Assembly (NCBI RefSeq): GCF_002368415.1
Contig: NZ_AP018290.1
Location: 8,485,717 to 8,549,716, forward strand
DNA length: 64,000 nucleotides
Source of the DNA: Calothrix sp. NIES-4105
Lineage (GTDB): Bacteria; Cyanobacteriota; Cyanobacteriia; Cyanobacteriales; Nostocaceae
Direction of reading: 5' to 3'
Shown in pieces: positions 32,551 through 40,878 of the stretch. Within the stretch, counting starts at the first letter, position 1. Every line of letters starts with the position of its first letter. Made by a program: the position numbers and the translations under genes. Below the pieces are notes generated by a model, which was given only the letters and a program-made list of their open reading frames with translations, ran no database searches and had not been told where the DNA came from.

Positions 32551-33024
32551 ATGCTTAAAGGCTCACAAATTACAGCATTGACACTCTTCTTAGTATCGAC
32601 ACTAATAACTATTAATACCAGTGTCGCATACTCAAAGCCCCCGAACTATAATTCAGAACCTGCTGAAAGGAGATGTTTGATTTATACTCCTTCTGGCACA
32701 ATTCAGTGTCCTCGACGTGGTGGTGCAGACGATATCCCAAGTTTTATAAGCGAAATATTAAAGACTCGCGAAGAACTTGATGGTCTTACGATTGACGACG
32801 CAATAAAAAAACTTGAAGCGCCGAAATACATAAGAAAAGTAACCATCGATGATTACATTCTTCTAGGTTATTTCTACAGTCTGGAGGAAAAATATAATCA
32901 GTCACGGGCTTATTATCTTAAAGCGTTAGAACTCGAAACTGATGATGCCAGAAAAGATGCTGTCAAAAAAGAACTCGAAAAACTTCCTAATGCAACGTTT
33001 GAAGTGAAACCAGTTGAAAAATAA
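32551..33024 (+). CDS. Small secreted TPR-like protein
   Basis: 157 residues from the ATG at 32551; a TTG two codons upstream is less likely. The signal peptide (ITALTLFLVSTLITINTSVA) is clear. The mature part has a Cys pair (RCLIYTPSGTIQC) and, at ~95-140, one helix-turn-helix unit resembling a TPR (YILLGYFYSLEEKYNQSRAYYLKALEL). There is no recognised family. It follows the AAA-TPR gene by ~115 bp on the same strand. Confidence 0.72.
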   Translation: MLKGSQITALTLFLVSTLITINTSVAYSKPPNYNSEPAERRCLIYTPSGTIQCPRRGGADDIPSFISEILKTREELDGLTIDDAIKKLEAPKYIRKVTIDDYILLGYFYSLEEKYNQSRAYYLKALELETDDARKDAVKKELEKLPNATFEVKPVEK

Positions 33025-33424
33025 GTATAACTAAAAAGCGTTTGGTACATAATTGCAGTTTCCGTGAGGCAATCTCCGATTTTTCACTCGCCAGTTATCT
33101 ACCAACCTACATGAGTACTGTGAACATATCAGCCCTATGCTTTAAAAGCAGGTGCCTGGTAAGTAACCCTACTTATAAATAGTATCAAATTTTACAGGCT
33201 GTACCAGATCGCTACATTTAACACAAGCTATCTAAGGGTTATCGGCACCAAAAAAATTGGCAACTTTTCGCTACGTTCAAACCCTTGTAAGACGCTCCTT
33301 ATCGCGTCTCTCCATTTAGAATTCTTACCTTGATTCAGCAACGCCAAAACTTAAATATAACCAAGATTCTTCGCGATACCAAGAATGACGATCTATGTTG
33401 TTGTTAGGGGCTTATTTACAGTTT
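33025..33424. other. 400-bp intergenic region between convergent genes
   Basis: No open frame of note. Near 33284-33306 a degenerate GACGC...GCGTCTCTCC resembles half of the GTAGAGACG palindromes seen elsewhere. No clear terminator was seen. Confidence 0.4.
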
Positions 33425-35434
33425 TTAGTGTTCTTGTTTGCAGTTAGCTACACCTAATATAGTTAAAATAGCTTGTATTAGTACCTCTGGCTCAATTGGT
33501 TTGGAAATATGCTGTTGAAATCCGGCGGCTAGTGCAAGTTGTTGATCAATTTCTCCCGCATAAGCAGTGAGGGCGATCGCTGGAATTTCTCCGCCGGAGT
33601 CAGGCGCCTGCTTTCTAATGTGACGAATTAGTGTGTAGCCATCCATATCGGGCATACCAATATCACTGATTAGCAAGTCAAATTTTGCCTGCCCTAAACT
33701 GTTCAAAGCTTCACTAGCTGAGGAAGCTGCGGTCACTTGCACCCCGTACTGTTCTAGCAGGAAGGCGATGAGTTCCCGCGAATCTCTGTCATCGTCTACT
33801 AGCAGCGCTTGCAATCCATTTAAATTTAAGTTTGAGCGATTATGAGACGCAGTATCATCTTGATTCGATTTTACCGCAGCCAATGGAAGCTTGACTGTAA
33901 ATGTTGCTCCTTGCCCTTCTCCAGAACTCAGTGCTTCAACTGTTCCTCCGTGCAGTTCAACCAAATAACGCACGATCGCTAACCCCAACCCTAACCCTCC
34001 AAATTTTCGGGTCGTTGTGCCATCAGCTTGGCGGAAGTATTCAAAGACGTAGGGCAGAAAGTCACCAGAAATGCCTCTGCCATTGTCGCTGACAGTGATT
34101 TGAGCGTATTCCTTTGGATGAGTATCAATTTCATTTATCGCTTCGACTTCATCCTTTACCCTTTTTAACTGCACCTCTACTCGACCACCCTGTGGGGTAA
34201 ATTTAATTGCGTTGGCAAGTAAATTCCAAACAACCTGTTGCAGGCGCCCGGAATCACCCAACACTTGCCCAACGTCAGACTCAAACATTAATTCGATTTG
34301 AATTGATTTAGCTTCAGCAGCGAGCCGCACGGTTTCAAGGGCAGCTTTGATGGTGAATGCTAGATCGATTGGAACAAAGTTTAAACTCAACTTGCCTTGG
34401 AGAATACGCGACACATCGAGCAAATCCTCGATCAGTTGTGCTTGTAATTTAGCATTGCGTTCAATCGTTTCGAGGGCGTACCGAGTTTTGGCTGCGTCCT
34501 GCTGGCTCGTTAGCAAAATTTTGGACCAACCTAAAATTGGATTCAGGGGTGATCGCAATTCATGAGACAGCACTGCCAGAAACTCATCTTTGATTCGGTT
34601 AGCTTGCTGTGCTTGCTCTGTTTGTTGCTGCAAAGAGAGCATCAGCTGATTGAGGCTTAAGTTCTGATGTTGCAGTAAGGCTTCTGCTTGTTTACGTTCG
34701 GTAATATCGGACAAAATGAAAACGGCACCTGTGAGAGTCCCATGCTGATCAAATACCGGGTCGATGGTTTTGGCAAACCACCGTCCTTGGGACTCAAATT
34801 CTAGAATTTGCCGTTGGTGAGTTTCTTTAGCACGACGAAAACAGGCGCCATCACCCATTCCCATTTCTGCGCGCATCAACTCATAATGATTACAACCTAA
34901 GATTTCGTGGTGCGGCTTGCAAAAAAGCTGCGTCATTGCTCGATTACAGCGCAGTATTATACCTTCCCGGTCTACCAAACATACACCGTCGTTGATAGAG
35001 TCAAAGGTGGTTTGCCACTCCCGTGCTGACGTGCGAGCAGTTTCCTCCGCGCGTCGAATTCGCAACAGAGATCGCACGGTGGCAAGCAGTTCGATTGGTT
35101 CAACGGGTTGTATTAGATAAGCATCGGCGCCGCTGTCCAAGCCTTCTGCTTTATCCTGGCTTTGGATACAGGTAGCAGAAAGGTGTAGCACCGGAATAAA
35201 AACCGTTTCGGGATTTGCCTTAATTTGGCGACATACCTCAAAGCCGCTCAAATCCGGTAATTTTACATCCAGAATTACCAGAGCAGGCTGGTACTCAGCA
35301 ACTGCCTTTAATCCAGTTGCTCCAGTTGCTGCTTCTACGACGATAAAGTTCGCATTTTGCAAAATACGCGACACAACGTAACGATTGGCTTCGTTATCGT
35401 CAATATGCAGGATCGTTACCTGTGGCTCAAACAT
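33425..35434 (-). CDS. Hybrid sensor histidine kinase (REC-PAS-HisKA-HATPase-REC)
   Basis: 669 residues from the ATG at 35434, which overlaps the stop of the preceding gene by 8 bp. In order: receiver domain (~1-120, ALVILDVKLPDLSG with the phospho-Asp), PAS domain (~140-250, DGVCLVDREGIILRCN, ending TERKQAEAL), coiled coil, HisKA with H-box AVLSHELRSPLNPILGW (~290), HATPase with N-box NLLANAIKFTP, G-boxes DNGRGI and GGLGLGLAIV, and a C-terminal receiver (LLISDIGMPDMDGY, ~600). No membrane segment, so it is cytoplasmic. It is the last gene of a stressosome operon, so it probably receives signal from the RsbT-like or kinase partner upstream. The output is unknown, as no DNA-binding regulator is present. 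Confidence 0.93.
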   Translation of the reverse strand: MFEPQVTILHIDDNEANRYVVSRILQNANFIVVEAATGATGLKAVAEYQPALVILDVKLPDLSGFEVCRQIKANPETVFIPVLHLSATCIQSQDKAEGLDSGADAYLIQPVEPIELLATVRSLLRIRRAEETARTSAREWQTTFDSINDGVCLVDREGIILRCNRAMTQLFCKPHHEILGCNHYELMRAEMGMGDGACFRRAKETHQRQILEFESQGRWFAKTIDPVFDQHGTLTGAVFILSDITERKQAEALLQHQNLSLNQLMLSLQQQTEQAQQANRIKDEFLAVLSHELRSPLNPILGWSKILLTSQQDAAKTRYALETIERNAKLQAQLIEDLLDVSRILQGKLSLNFVPIDLAFTIKAALETVRLAAEAKSIQIELMFESDVGQVLGDSGRLQQVVWNLLANAIKFTPQGGRVEVQLKRVKDEVEAINEIDTHPKEYAQITVSDNGRGISGDFLPYVFEYFRQADGTTTRKFGGLGLGLAIVRYLVELHGGTVEALSSGEGQGATFTVKLPLAAVKSNQDDTASHNRSNLNLNGLQALLVDDDRDSRELIAFLLEQYGVQVTAASSASEALNSLGQAKFDLLISDIGMPDMDGYTLIRHIRKQAPDSGGEIPAIALTAYAGEIDQQLALAAGFQQHISKPIEPEVLIQAILTILGVANCKQEH

Positions 35435-37571
35435 TGCTTTCCTCCCAACCACCTAAAACAAGTCCGGCTTTAACGAGCGCATCTTGAAGTTGGACTTGCG
35501 CTGCCGTTTGAGAGCCTGTTTCTTTGGAAAGAATCGTAATACTTTGTTCTGCTAACTGCCTTTGCACTTCTGCATCCAGTTGTGCAGATGAATGGATGAT
35601 CACAGGAATCGACTCAGTTAGGGAATTGCTTTTAAGCTGCTTGAGTACATCAAACCCGGTCATAGAAGGCATCTCCAAGTCAAGCACAATCGCGTTTGGC
35701 TGCTCGCGTTGTGCCTTCTTTAATCCTTCTTGTCCGTTTGCGGCTTCTAAAATACTCAACGGTGTACTTACCAACAGCTGTTTTATAAGATACCGATAAG
35801 CGGCATCATCGTCAATTAATAAGATTTTTTGAGTTCTATTTTTATTAATTAGGGTATTGAGTTTGTTCAATAAAGGCAATCTGTCTACAGGCTTAATTAA
35901 AAAGCCGTCAGCTCCTAACGCCAGTGCTTGCTTCTCATTATCAATGATGGTAATAACGAGTACAGGGATAGTGCGAGTCGTTTCATCTCCTTTGATTTCT
36001 CGCAAGAACGTCCACCCGTTTTCTCCTTCTAGCATAATATCTAGCATAATCGCCGTCGGCTGAAGTTGCTGTAATGCAAGCCTAGCAGTCGCTAAAGTGC
36101 GAGTCGCAATAATTTGATAAATTGACTCTTGAAGGTGCTTTTCGTAAATAAATAGTGTTTCAGGATGATCTTCAACCACCAAAATGGGCAAGCGAGTTGG
36201 CTCAAGTGATGGAGGTTGCATCCGGGTGGGAAATTCAGTCACGTGTGGGTACACGATTGGAATCAATGCTGTAAAGGTGGAGCCTGTACCCAGATTACTT
36301 GTAACCGAAACGCTGCCACCGAGTAGCTCTGCCAGCTTGCGCGATAACGGCAATCCTAACCCGGTACCCTTCACCTGCTTTTGCAGAGGGGACTCAATTT
36401 GCACAAAATCCTCAAAAATGCGCTCAAGATCGGCCTCTGCAATGCCGATGCCCGTATCAGATACTGAGAAGGCTACGGTATAACCTGTTTGCACAGCGGT
36501 GACGCACACTTCTCCCTGCTCGGTAAATTTGAGCGCATTCGAGACAAAGTTTCTGAGAATTTGAGCGACTTTGCCCTCATCAGTATAAAGCTTCGGTATG
36601 GCATCGGGTTCCTCCACAACTAGCGTGACAGAGGAGCCTTGAACCAATAATGGACGCAGCATTCCCCGCAACGTGCCCAACAAGTCGCTAACTTCAAAGG
36701 AACTGGGACGCACTTCAGTTTTTCCAGCTTCCACCTTTGCCAAATCCAGCAGGTCGTTAATCAGTTCTGATAATCCGCTCGCCGCTTTTTGGATAAATGT
36801 TACCTGTTTTTCTTGCTCGGTAGTCAAATCGCCATCCATCCGTGCCAGCAACATCCGAGAAAGCGACAAAATCGAGTTGATCGGCGTGCGAAACTCGTGG
36901 CTCATGTTTGAGAGAAAACGGGTTTTTAGCTCGTTTGCCTGCTGCAAAGAACTTGCCTTCTCATCCAGTTCCGCGTAGAGGGCAATTACACCGCGATTGG
37001 TATCTTCCAGTTCTCGGTTGAGGTGTGTTAATTCTTCCTCGCGCTTTCGTAGCTCTGCCATTGCCCGCAGTAACTCCTGGTTTTGGCGCTGGATTTCTTC
37101 ATAGGGATTTTGGGGTTCGCTACCAATCACGGTTTCTCGAATTTGTTGCAATTGGGAATCGGTGAAAGTAGGTGTGCGCTTCGACAACCTTTTGCTCATC
37201 ACCACTGTTGTTCCCTGTTCTGACGATTTAATCTCAAAGAAATCCATCAGCCTGCGGGCGCCCACAATGCCCAACCCCATTCCTGTGTGAGAGGTGTAGC
37301 TTCCTGCCAAAACCTCTGCCAAATGAGGAATGCCCCCACCCCAATCCTGTATCCGAATCAAAAACGTTTGAGGCTCTCTTTCCAAATAATATTCAACTCT
37401 TCCGCCTTTGGCATATTTCCATGCGTTGCGTGCAATTTCTGAAACTGCCGTTGCCAATCGTACCTGATCTTGAGCATCAAAGTCCAACGCGGAAGCGAGA
37501 TCGCGAGTTCGTTGCCGAGCTTGCACAACATCCTGTTGATAGTGGATTTCGAGCGCAAAAAGGATTATCAT
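35427..37571 (-). CDS. RsbT/RsbW-like ATPase domain fused to histidine kinase with two receivers
   Basis: 714 residues from the ATG at 37571, which overlaps the upstream TGA (ATGA); a TTG two codons earlier is less likely. Residues ~1-135 are an anti-sigma-type ATPase (ATAVSEIARNAWKYAKGG, QDWGGGI, GMGLGIVGARRLMD). A coiled coil (~165-215) leads to HisKA (SNMSHEFRTPINSILSL) and HATPase (NFVSNALKFTE, DTGIGI, GTGLGLPLSR). Two receivers follow (AIMLDIMLEGENG; AIVLDLEMPSMTG). The N-terminal RsbT-like domain is the probable docking site for stressosome components, coupling release of the switch kinase to phosphorelay output. It is cytoplasmic and translationally coupled to both neighbours. Confidence 0.93.
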   Translation of the reverse strand: MIILFALEIHYQQDVVQARQRTRDLASALDFDAQDQVRLATAVSEIARNAWKYAKGGRVEYYLEREPQTFLIRIQDWGGGIPHLAEVLAGSYTSHTGMGLGIVGARRLMDFFEIKSSEQGTTVVMSKRLSKRTPTFTDSQLQQIRETVIGSEPQNPYEEIQRQNQELLRAMAELRKREEELTHLNRELEDTNRGVIALYAELDEKASSLQQANELKTRFLSNMSHEFRTPINSILSLSRMLLARMDGDLTTEQEKQVTFIQKAASGLSELINDLLDLAKVEAGKTEVRPSSFEVSDLLGTLRGMLRPLLVQGSSVTLVVEEPDAIPKLYTDEGKVAQILRNFVSNALKFTEQGEVCVTAVQTGYTVAFSVSDTGIGIAEADLERIFEDFVQIESPLQKQVKGTGLGLPLSRKLAELLGGSVSVTSNLGTGSTFTALIPIVYPHVTEFPTRMQPPSLEPTRLPILVVEDHPETLFIYEKHLQESIYQIIATRTLATARLALQQLQPTAIMLDIMLEGENGWTFLREIKGDETTRTIPVLVITIIDNEKQALALGADGFLIKPVDRLPLLNKLNTLINKNRTQKILLIDDDAAYRYLIKQLLVSTPLSILEAANGQEGLKKAQREQPNAIVLDLEMPSMTGFDVLKQLKSNSLTESIPVIIHSSAQLDAEVQRQLAEQSITILSKETGSQTAAQVQLQDALVKAGLVLGGWEESNV

Positions 37572-38575
37572 GCACAAATTCCTTTCGCTACTAACACCGT
37601 CACATCGTCCCGTTCTCGGTTAAAGTCTCGGTATAACACACCTGCAATCAGGCTAGGATGTTTTTGACTCAAGCCGGGATAGCGATCAAGGCGCCACTTA
37701 GCGCTTAATCCGTCAGAATGCATAATTAAAAGTCCGTTGGGATACCAAGGGTAGCTAAACTCTTGAATTTTGCGGATTTCATGCCCGACTGTACCATTGT
37801 GCGACAGCAAATTGTGATATTCAGTAAACGAGAAAATGGTAGCAGCGATATTGCCAATTCCGGCAAAACGCACAGACTCTTGTTCAAAGTCGATTTCGGC
37901 AATGGCCAGTACTGCCCCTCGTGTACTTCGCAATGCTGCGTGGGCAGCTTCGACGTAAGCACCAGGAGAACGACCATGATCGTCTTGAAAGATTCTCACG
38001 GCTAAGACAGCAGCACTCGCAGCTGCAGCCCCATGCCCTAAGCCATCAACTACTAGCAACAAACTGCGGCAACTCGCAACTTCACATGCCCAGGCATCCC
38101 CTGAAACGTCCTCCCCTCGTTTGGGCAAACAGATTACCCCAATTTCTAAGGTTTTTTCCGGACTCTTCGTAGCACTATTTGACCAGAGGTGGGCGAGGAG
38201 CGCTGTCCCTTGGTTGGGAATAGAGTAAATTTCAAATAAATTAGACAGGCGACGAATTGCGCCCATTCCATTGCCTGACGTTCCGGCTGTGGAAAAGCCA
38301 TCTTGCAAACACTCATCTACATCGACCATCCCCGATCCCTTATCGAGCGACAAAACCTCAATGCCGACGACTAAATCGTGCTTGAGTACCCGCAGCAACA
38401 ATACTCCACCTTCTGCGTGCTGCACCAAATTGTTAGCAACCTCTGTCACCACAATACCAACTTTGCCTCGTTGGGTTTCCTCAAAGCCAAGCCGAGTTGC
38501 CAAAGCCATCGCTACCCGTCGGGCTTCCCCGATCTGGCTAGATTCAGTAATTGTGATAGCGACAGATTGTTCCAT
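37568..38575 (-). CDS. SpoIIE-type phosphatase with N-terminal anti-sigma ATPase domain (RsbX-like)
   Basis: 335 residues from the ATG at 38575, one base after the rsbT stop. Residues ~1-130 form an RsbW/RsbT-type ATPase fold (VVTEVANNLVQHA, DKGSGM, GNGMGAIRRLSN). Residues ~145-335 are a PP2C-like SpoIIE/RsbX phosphatase: CLPKRGEDVSGDAW, LLLVVDGLGHG with metal-binding Asp, GNIAATIF, LLIMHSDGLSAKW and RERDDVTVLVAKG. In stressosome operons the RsbX position resets the system by removing phosphate from RsbS and RsbR. The extra ATPase domain is common in such proteins outside Bacillus. Confidence 0.92.
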   Translation of the reverse strand: MEQSVAITITESSQIGEARRVAMALATRLGFEETQRGKVGIVVTEVANNLVQHAEGGVLLLRVLKHDLVVGIEVLSLDKGSGMVDVDECLQDGFSTAGTSGNGMGAIRRLSNLFEIYSIPNQGTALLAHLWSNSATKSPEKTLEIGVICLPKRGEDVSGDAWACEVASCRSLLLVVDGLGHGAAAASAAVLAVRIFQDDHGRSPGAYVEAAHAALRSTRGAVLAIAEIDFEQESVRFAGIGNIAATIFSFTEYHNLLSHNGTVGHEIRKIQEFSYPWYPNGLLIMHSDGLSAKWRLDRYPGLSQKHPSLIAGVLYRDFNRERDDVTVLVAKGICA

Positions 38576-38576
38576 T

Positions 38577-38975
38577 TTATTTCCATCGTACAATTGTTAC
38601 TCGTGTCCCTTCTCCCACCACAGACTGAATCTCAAACTCGCTGGCAAGTCGTTTGGCGCCGCCCAACCCCATACCCAATCCGCTCCCCGTCGTAAACCCA
38701 TCCTTAAGCGCCAGTTCAATATCGAGAATTCCAGGCCCTTGATCTTCAAAGGTCAGCCTGAGTCCTCGTCGTCTCCCTTCTAAGAGCGTTTCTAACTTTG
38801 CTGTGCCGCCTCCCCCATAGTCTAGGGTATTACGGGCTAACTCCGATGCAGCAGTCACAATTTTAGTTTGGTCTACTAAGCCAAAGCCAATCTCCACAGC
38901 AAACTGGCGCACGGCCTGCCGAACTAAAACTACATCTGTAGAAGATTGAATTAAGATCGTTTCACTCTTCTGCAT
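38577..38975 (-). CDS. rsbT: RsbT-like serine/threonine switch kinase
   Basis: 132 residues from the ATG at 38975 (MQKSETILIQSSTD); the longer frame to 39062 lies inside rsbS. GHKL ATPase motifs: VTAASELARNTLDYGGGG, FEDQGPGI and GSGLGMGLGGAKRLASEF. Length and motifs match Bacillus RsbT, which phosphorylates the STAS domains of RsbS and RsbR and is then released to activate a downstream partner. It overlaps rsbS by 14 bp and abuts the phosphatase gene, so translation is coupled. Confidence 0.92.
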   Translation of the reverse strand: MQKSETILIQSSTDVVLVRQAVRQFAVEIGFGLVDQTKIVTAASELARNTLDYGGGGTAKLETLLEGRRRGLRLTFEDQGPGILDIELALKDGFTTGSGLGMGLGGAKRLASEFEIQSVVGEGTRVTIVRWK

Positions 38976-39375
38976 CGTCCAAAGCACGCCATTTAGTCGT
39001 ACTAATTTGATTTGTAGTTTCATTAAGTGACGAGCGCAACAGTGCCATGCCCTTGGACACATTTAGGGCAGTGCGAATGCCCGTCAGTGATAACCCCAAT
39101 TCGACTAAGGTAATTGCCACAGCAGGCTGCATCCCAACAACAACCGTTTCTGCATCCAGCACCCGTGACATTTTGGCAATGTTGCCTAAAATTCTACCAA
39201 TAAAGGAATCAACAATCTCTAAGGCAGAAATATCGATCAGGACACCGTGAGCGTGAGTTTGAGTGATGCGATTGGTTAGATCGTCCTGTAGCGTCATGGC
39301 AAGACGATCATACATATCCACCTGGATCGTCACAAGCAGGAAATTGCCCATTTTGAGTATGGGAATGCGTTCCAT
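38962..39375 (-). CDS. rsbS: RsbS-like STAS-domain stressosome scaffold
   Basis: 137 residues: a single STAS domain of RsbS type. The motif DISALEIVDSFIGRIL contains the Ser aligned with Bacillus RsbS Ser59, the site phosphorylated by RsbT, and VVVGMQPAVAITLVELGL follows in the usual place. The last ~20 residues extend beyond Bacillus RsbS and overlap the start of rsbT. With RsbR it should form the large stressosome shell. Confidence 0.92.
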   Translation of the reverse strand: MERIPILKMGNFLLVTIQVDMYDRLAMTLQDDLTNRITQTHAHGVLIDISALEIVDSFIGRILGNIAKMSRVLDAETVVVGMQPAVAITLVELGLSLTGIRTALNVSKGMALLRSSLNETTNQISTTKWRALDDAEE

Positions 39376-39392
39376 TCGTTTCTCCTATCCAC

Positions 39393-40241
39393 CTATTTAG
39401 GTTGAGAGCTAATTGTCACTCCCAAGCGTTTTAGCGCTGTGAGAAAGGCATCGGCTAACGTTGCCTTTGTTATGACACCCGCCAAATCAATGCCAAGATA
39501 GACGATTGTTTGGGCAATTTGAGGACGAATACCACTGATCATACAATCGGCGCCCATAAGACGGGCAGCAGTAACGGTCTTAAGCAGATGTTGAGCGGTG
39601 AGGGTATCGACAGTGGGAACCCCGGTAATGTCAATGATGGCAACTTCTGACCCGGTTTCCACAATCTTCTGCAATAACGACTCCATTACTATTTGAGTGC
39701 GGGCACTATCCAGGGTGCCGATAATGGGTAATGCCAAAATTCCCTCCCAGAGTTTAACCACTGGCGTAGATAGCTCCATCAACTCTTCCTGCTGTCGCAA
39801 AATCACCTCTTCGCGCGCCTTCTGATACGCTTCCATGATCAGCAACCCCATCTGATCTAGTAAGTTTGTGGCTAACCAAATTTCTTCACCCAACTCAATT
39901 GGGTCTTTCAATTGCTGACGCATCCGGTTGAAGAGGGGTTGCTTGAACGAAAAGACGAATGTAGCCGTTTCAGACGGTGTAAAGCCTTTTTGTGACCGCG
40001 ATCGAGAAATGCTACTCAGCATCTCCCGCATCTCCTGCCAAGCTGCTGCCTGAATATTGGTCAAGTTGCCCTGCCCAACGGCGCCTCGAAACAAGCTAAG
40101 GAATTCCCGACACTCCTCCTTTAGCTCGACTTCTTTAATCAAGCCTCTGCGAACATTAATAGTGGCTAACTCAGCCATCCACTCCGACAATAAATCTGCC
40201 TCGAAGGTTTCCAGAATCTTTGGTATTTTACTTTCGCTCAT
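39393..40241 (-). CDS. rsbR: RsbR-like stressosome sensor (RsbRD-type N-terminus plus STAS)
   Basis: 282 residues. The N-terminal ~145 residues are all helical (LLSEWMAELATINVRR, TFVFSFKQPLF), the RsbRD-type four-helix sensor domain rather than the globin-like fold of RsbRA; no heme-binding His could be assigned. The C-terminal STAS domain has IDITGVPTVDTLTAQHLLKT, with the Thr aligned to RsbRA Thr171, and MISGIRPQIAQTIVYLG, where Ser takes the place of Thr205. First gene of the operon, 17 bp before rsbS. The signal sensed is unknown. Confidence 0.92.
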   Translation of the reverse strand: MSESKIPKILETFEADLLSEWMAELATINVRRGLIKEVELKEECREFLSLFRGAVGQGNLTNIQAAAWQEMREMLSSISRSRSQKGFTPSETATFVFSFKQPLFNRMRQQLKDPIELGEEIWLATNLLDQMGLLIMEAYQKAREEVILRQQEELMELSTPVVKLWEGILALPIIGTLDSARTQIVMESLLQKIVETGSEVAIIDITGVPTVDTLTAQHLLKTVTAARLMGADCMISGIRPQIAQTIVYLGIDLAGVITKATLADAFLTALKRLGVTISSQPK

Positions 40242-40315
40242 CGTTCCTATAACTTAAGGGCAACCACCTTGATTAGCTTAATATAGTAAGAAGCCCCGCA
40301 CCATACACGCGCGAC

Positions 40316-40810
40316 CTACTTTTGAACAATTACAGGTGTTCCTACAGGCGCCCAGTCGTATAACCATTTTGCATGATTAGGCGCCACATTTACACAACCC
40401 CTACTAACAGGTGTACCAAAACTACGATGCCAAAAGGCGCCATGAATACCATAATTACCATCGTAATACATTACATATGGAACATTCTGAATATCATAAC
40501 CGGCGCCGCGCATTCTAGCTTTACGGTGTTTGGTTTGGACGTTGAAAGTTCCTACTAGAGTCGGAGTCTTTTTCTTACCTGTGGATACTTTGACTGCGTA
40601 AACAGGATTGCTTCCTTCCCAAGCTGTTAATGTTTGACTAGATATATCAACTAGTATCCAGCGTTTTACTGATTGTTTAAGATTTTGTATTTGGTTTTCC
40701 TTCGCATATGAATGTATTCGTTTGGTTTTGGATTGCGCTAATACTTCGTTTGAAGGTGTGGTGATGGAAAGGGTTAGTAAAGTGGCAAGGAAAAATATTT
40801 TTAATTTCAT
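40316..40810 (-). CDS. L,D-transpeptidase (YkuD family)
   Basis: 164 residues with an N-terminal signal peptide (IFFLATLLTLSITTPSNEVLA). The YkuD catalytic domain at ~50-164 shows VDISSQTLTAWEGSNPVYAVKVSTG and the active-site signature HGAFWHRSFGTPVSRGCVNV, with His and the nucleophile Cys present. It forms 3-3 cross-links or attaches proteins to peptidoglycan in the periplasm. The gene lies ~75 bp after the 40241 start of the stressosome operon on the same strand, so its transcript could run into rsbR. Confidence 0.92.
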   Translation of the reverse strand: MKLKIFFLATLLTLSITTPSNEVLAQSKTKRIHSYAKENQIQNLKQSVKRWILVDISSQTLTAWEGSNPVYAVKVSTGKKKTPTLVGTFNVQTKHRKARMRGAGYDIQNVPYVMYYDGNYGIHGAFWHRSFGTPVSRGCVNVAPNHAKWLYDWAPVGTPVIVQK

Positions 40811-40878
40811 TTTTTGATTGAATTTTGTAGAATACCTATAAAATTTATGTAAACTATTTTATCTCTCTTGTGGAACCA

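Noticed and set aside
33119-33310. Possible tRNA or riboswitch in the gap before the hybrid kinase gene
   Set aside because: No cloverleaf arms, T-loop consensus or conserved riboswitch core could be found by eye.
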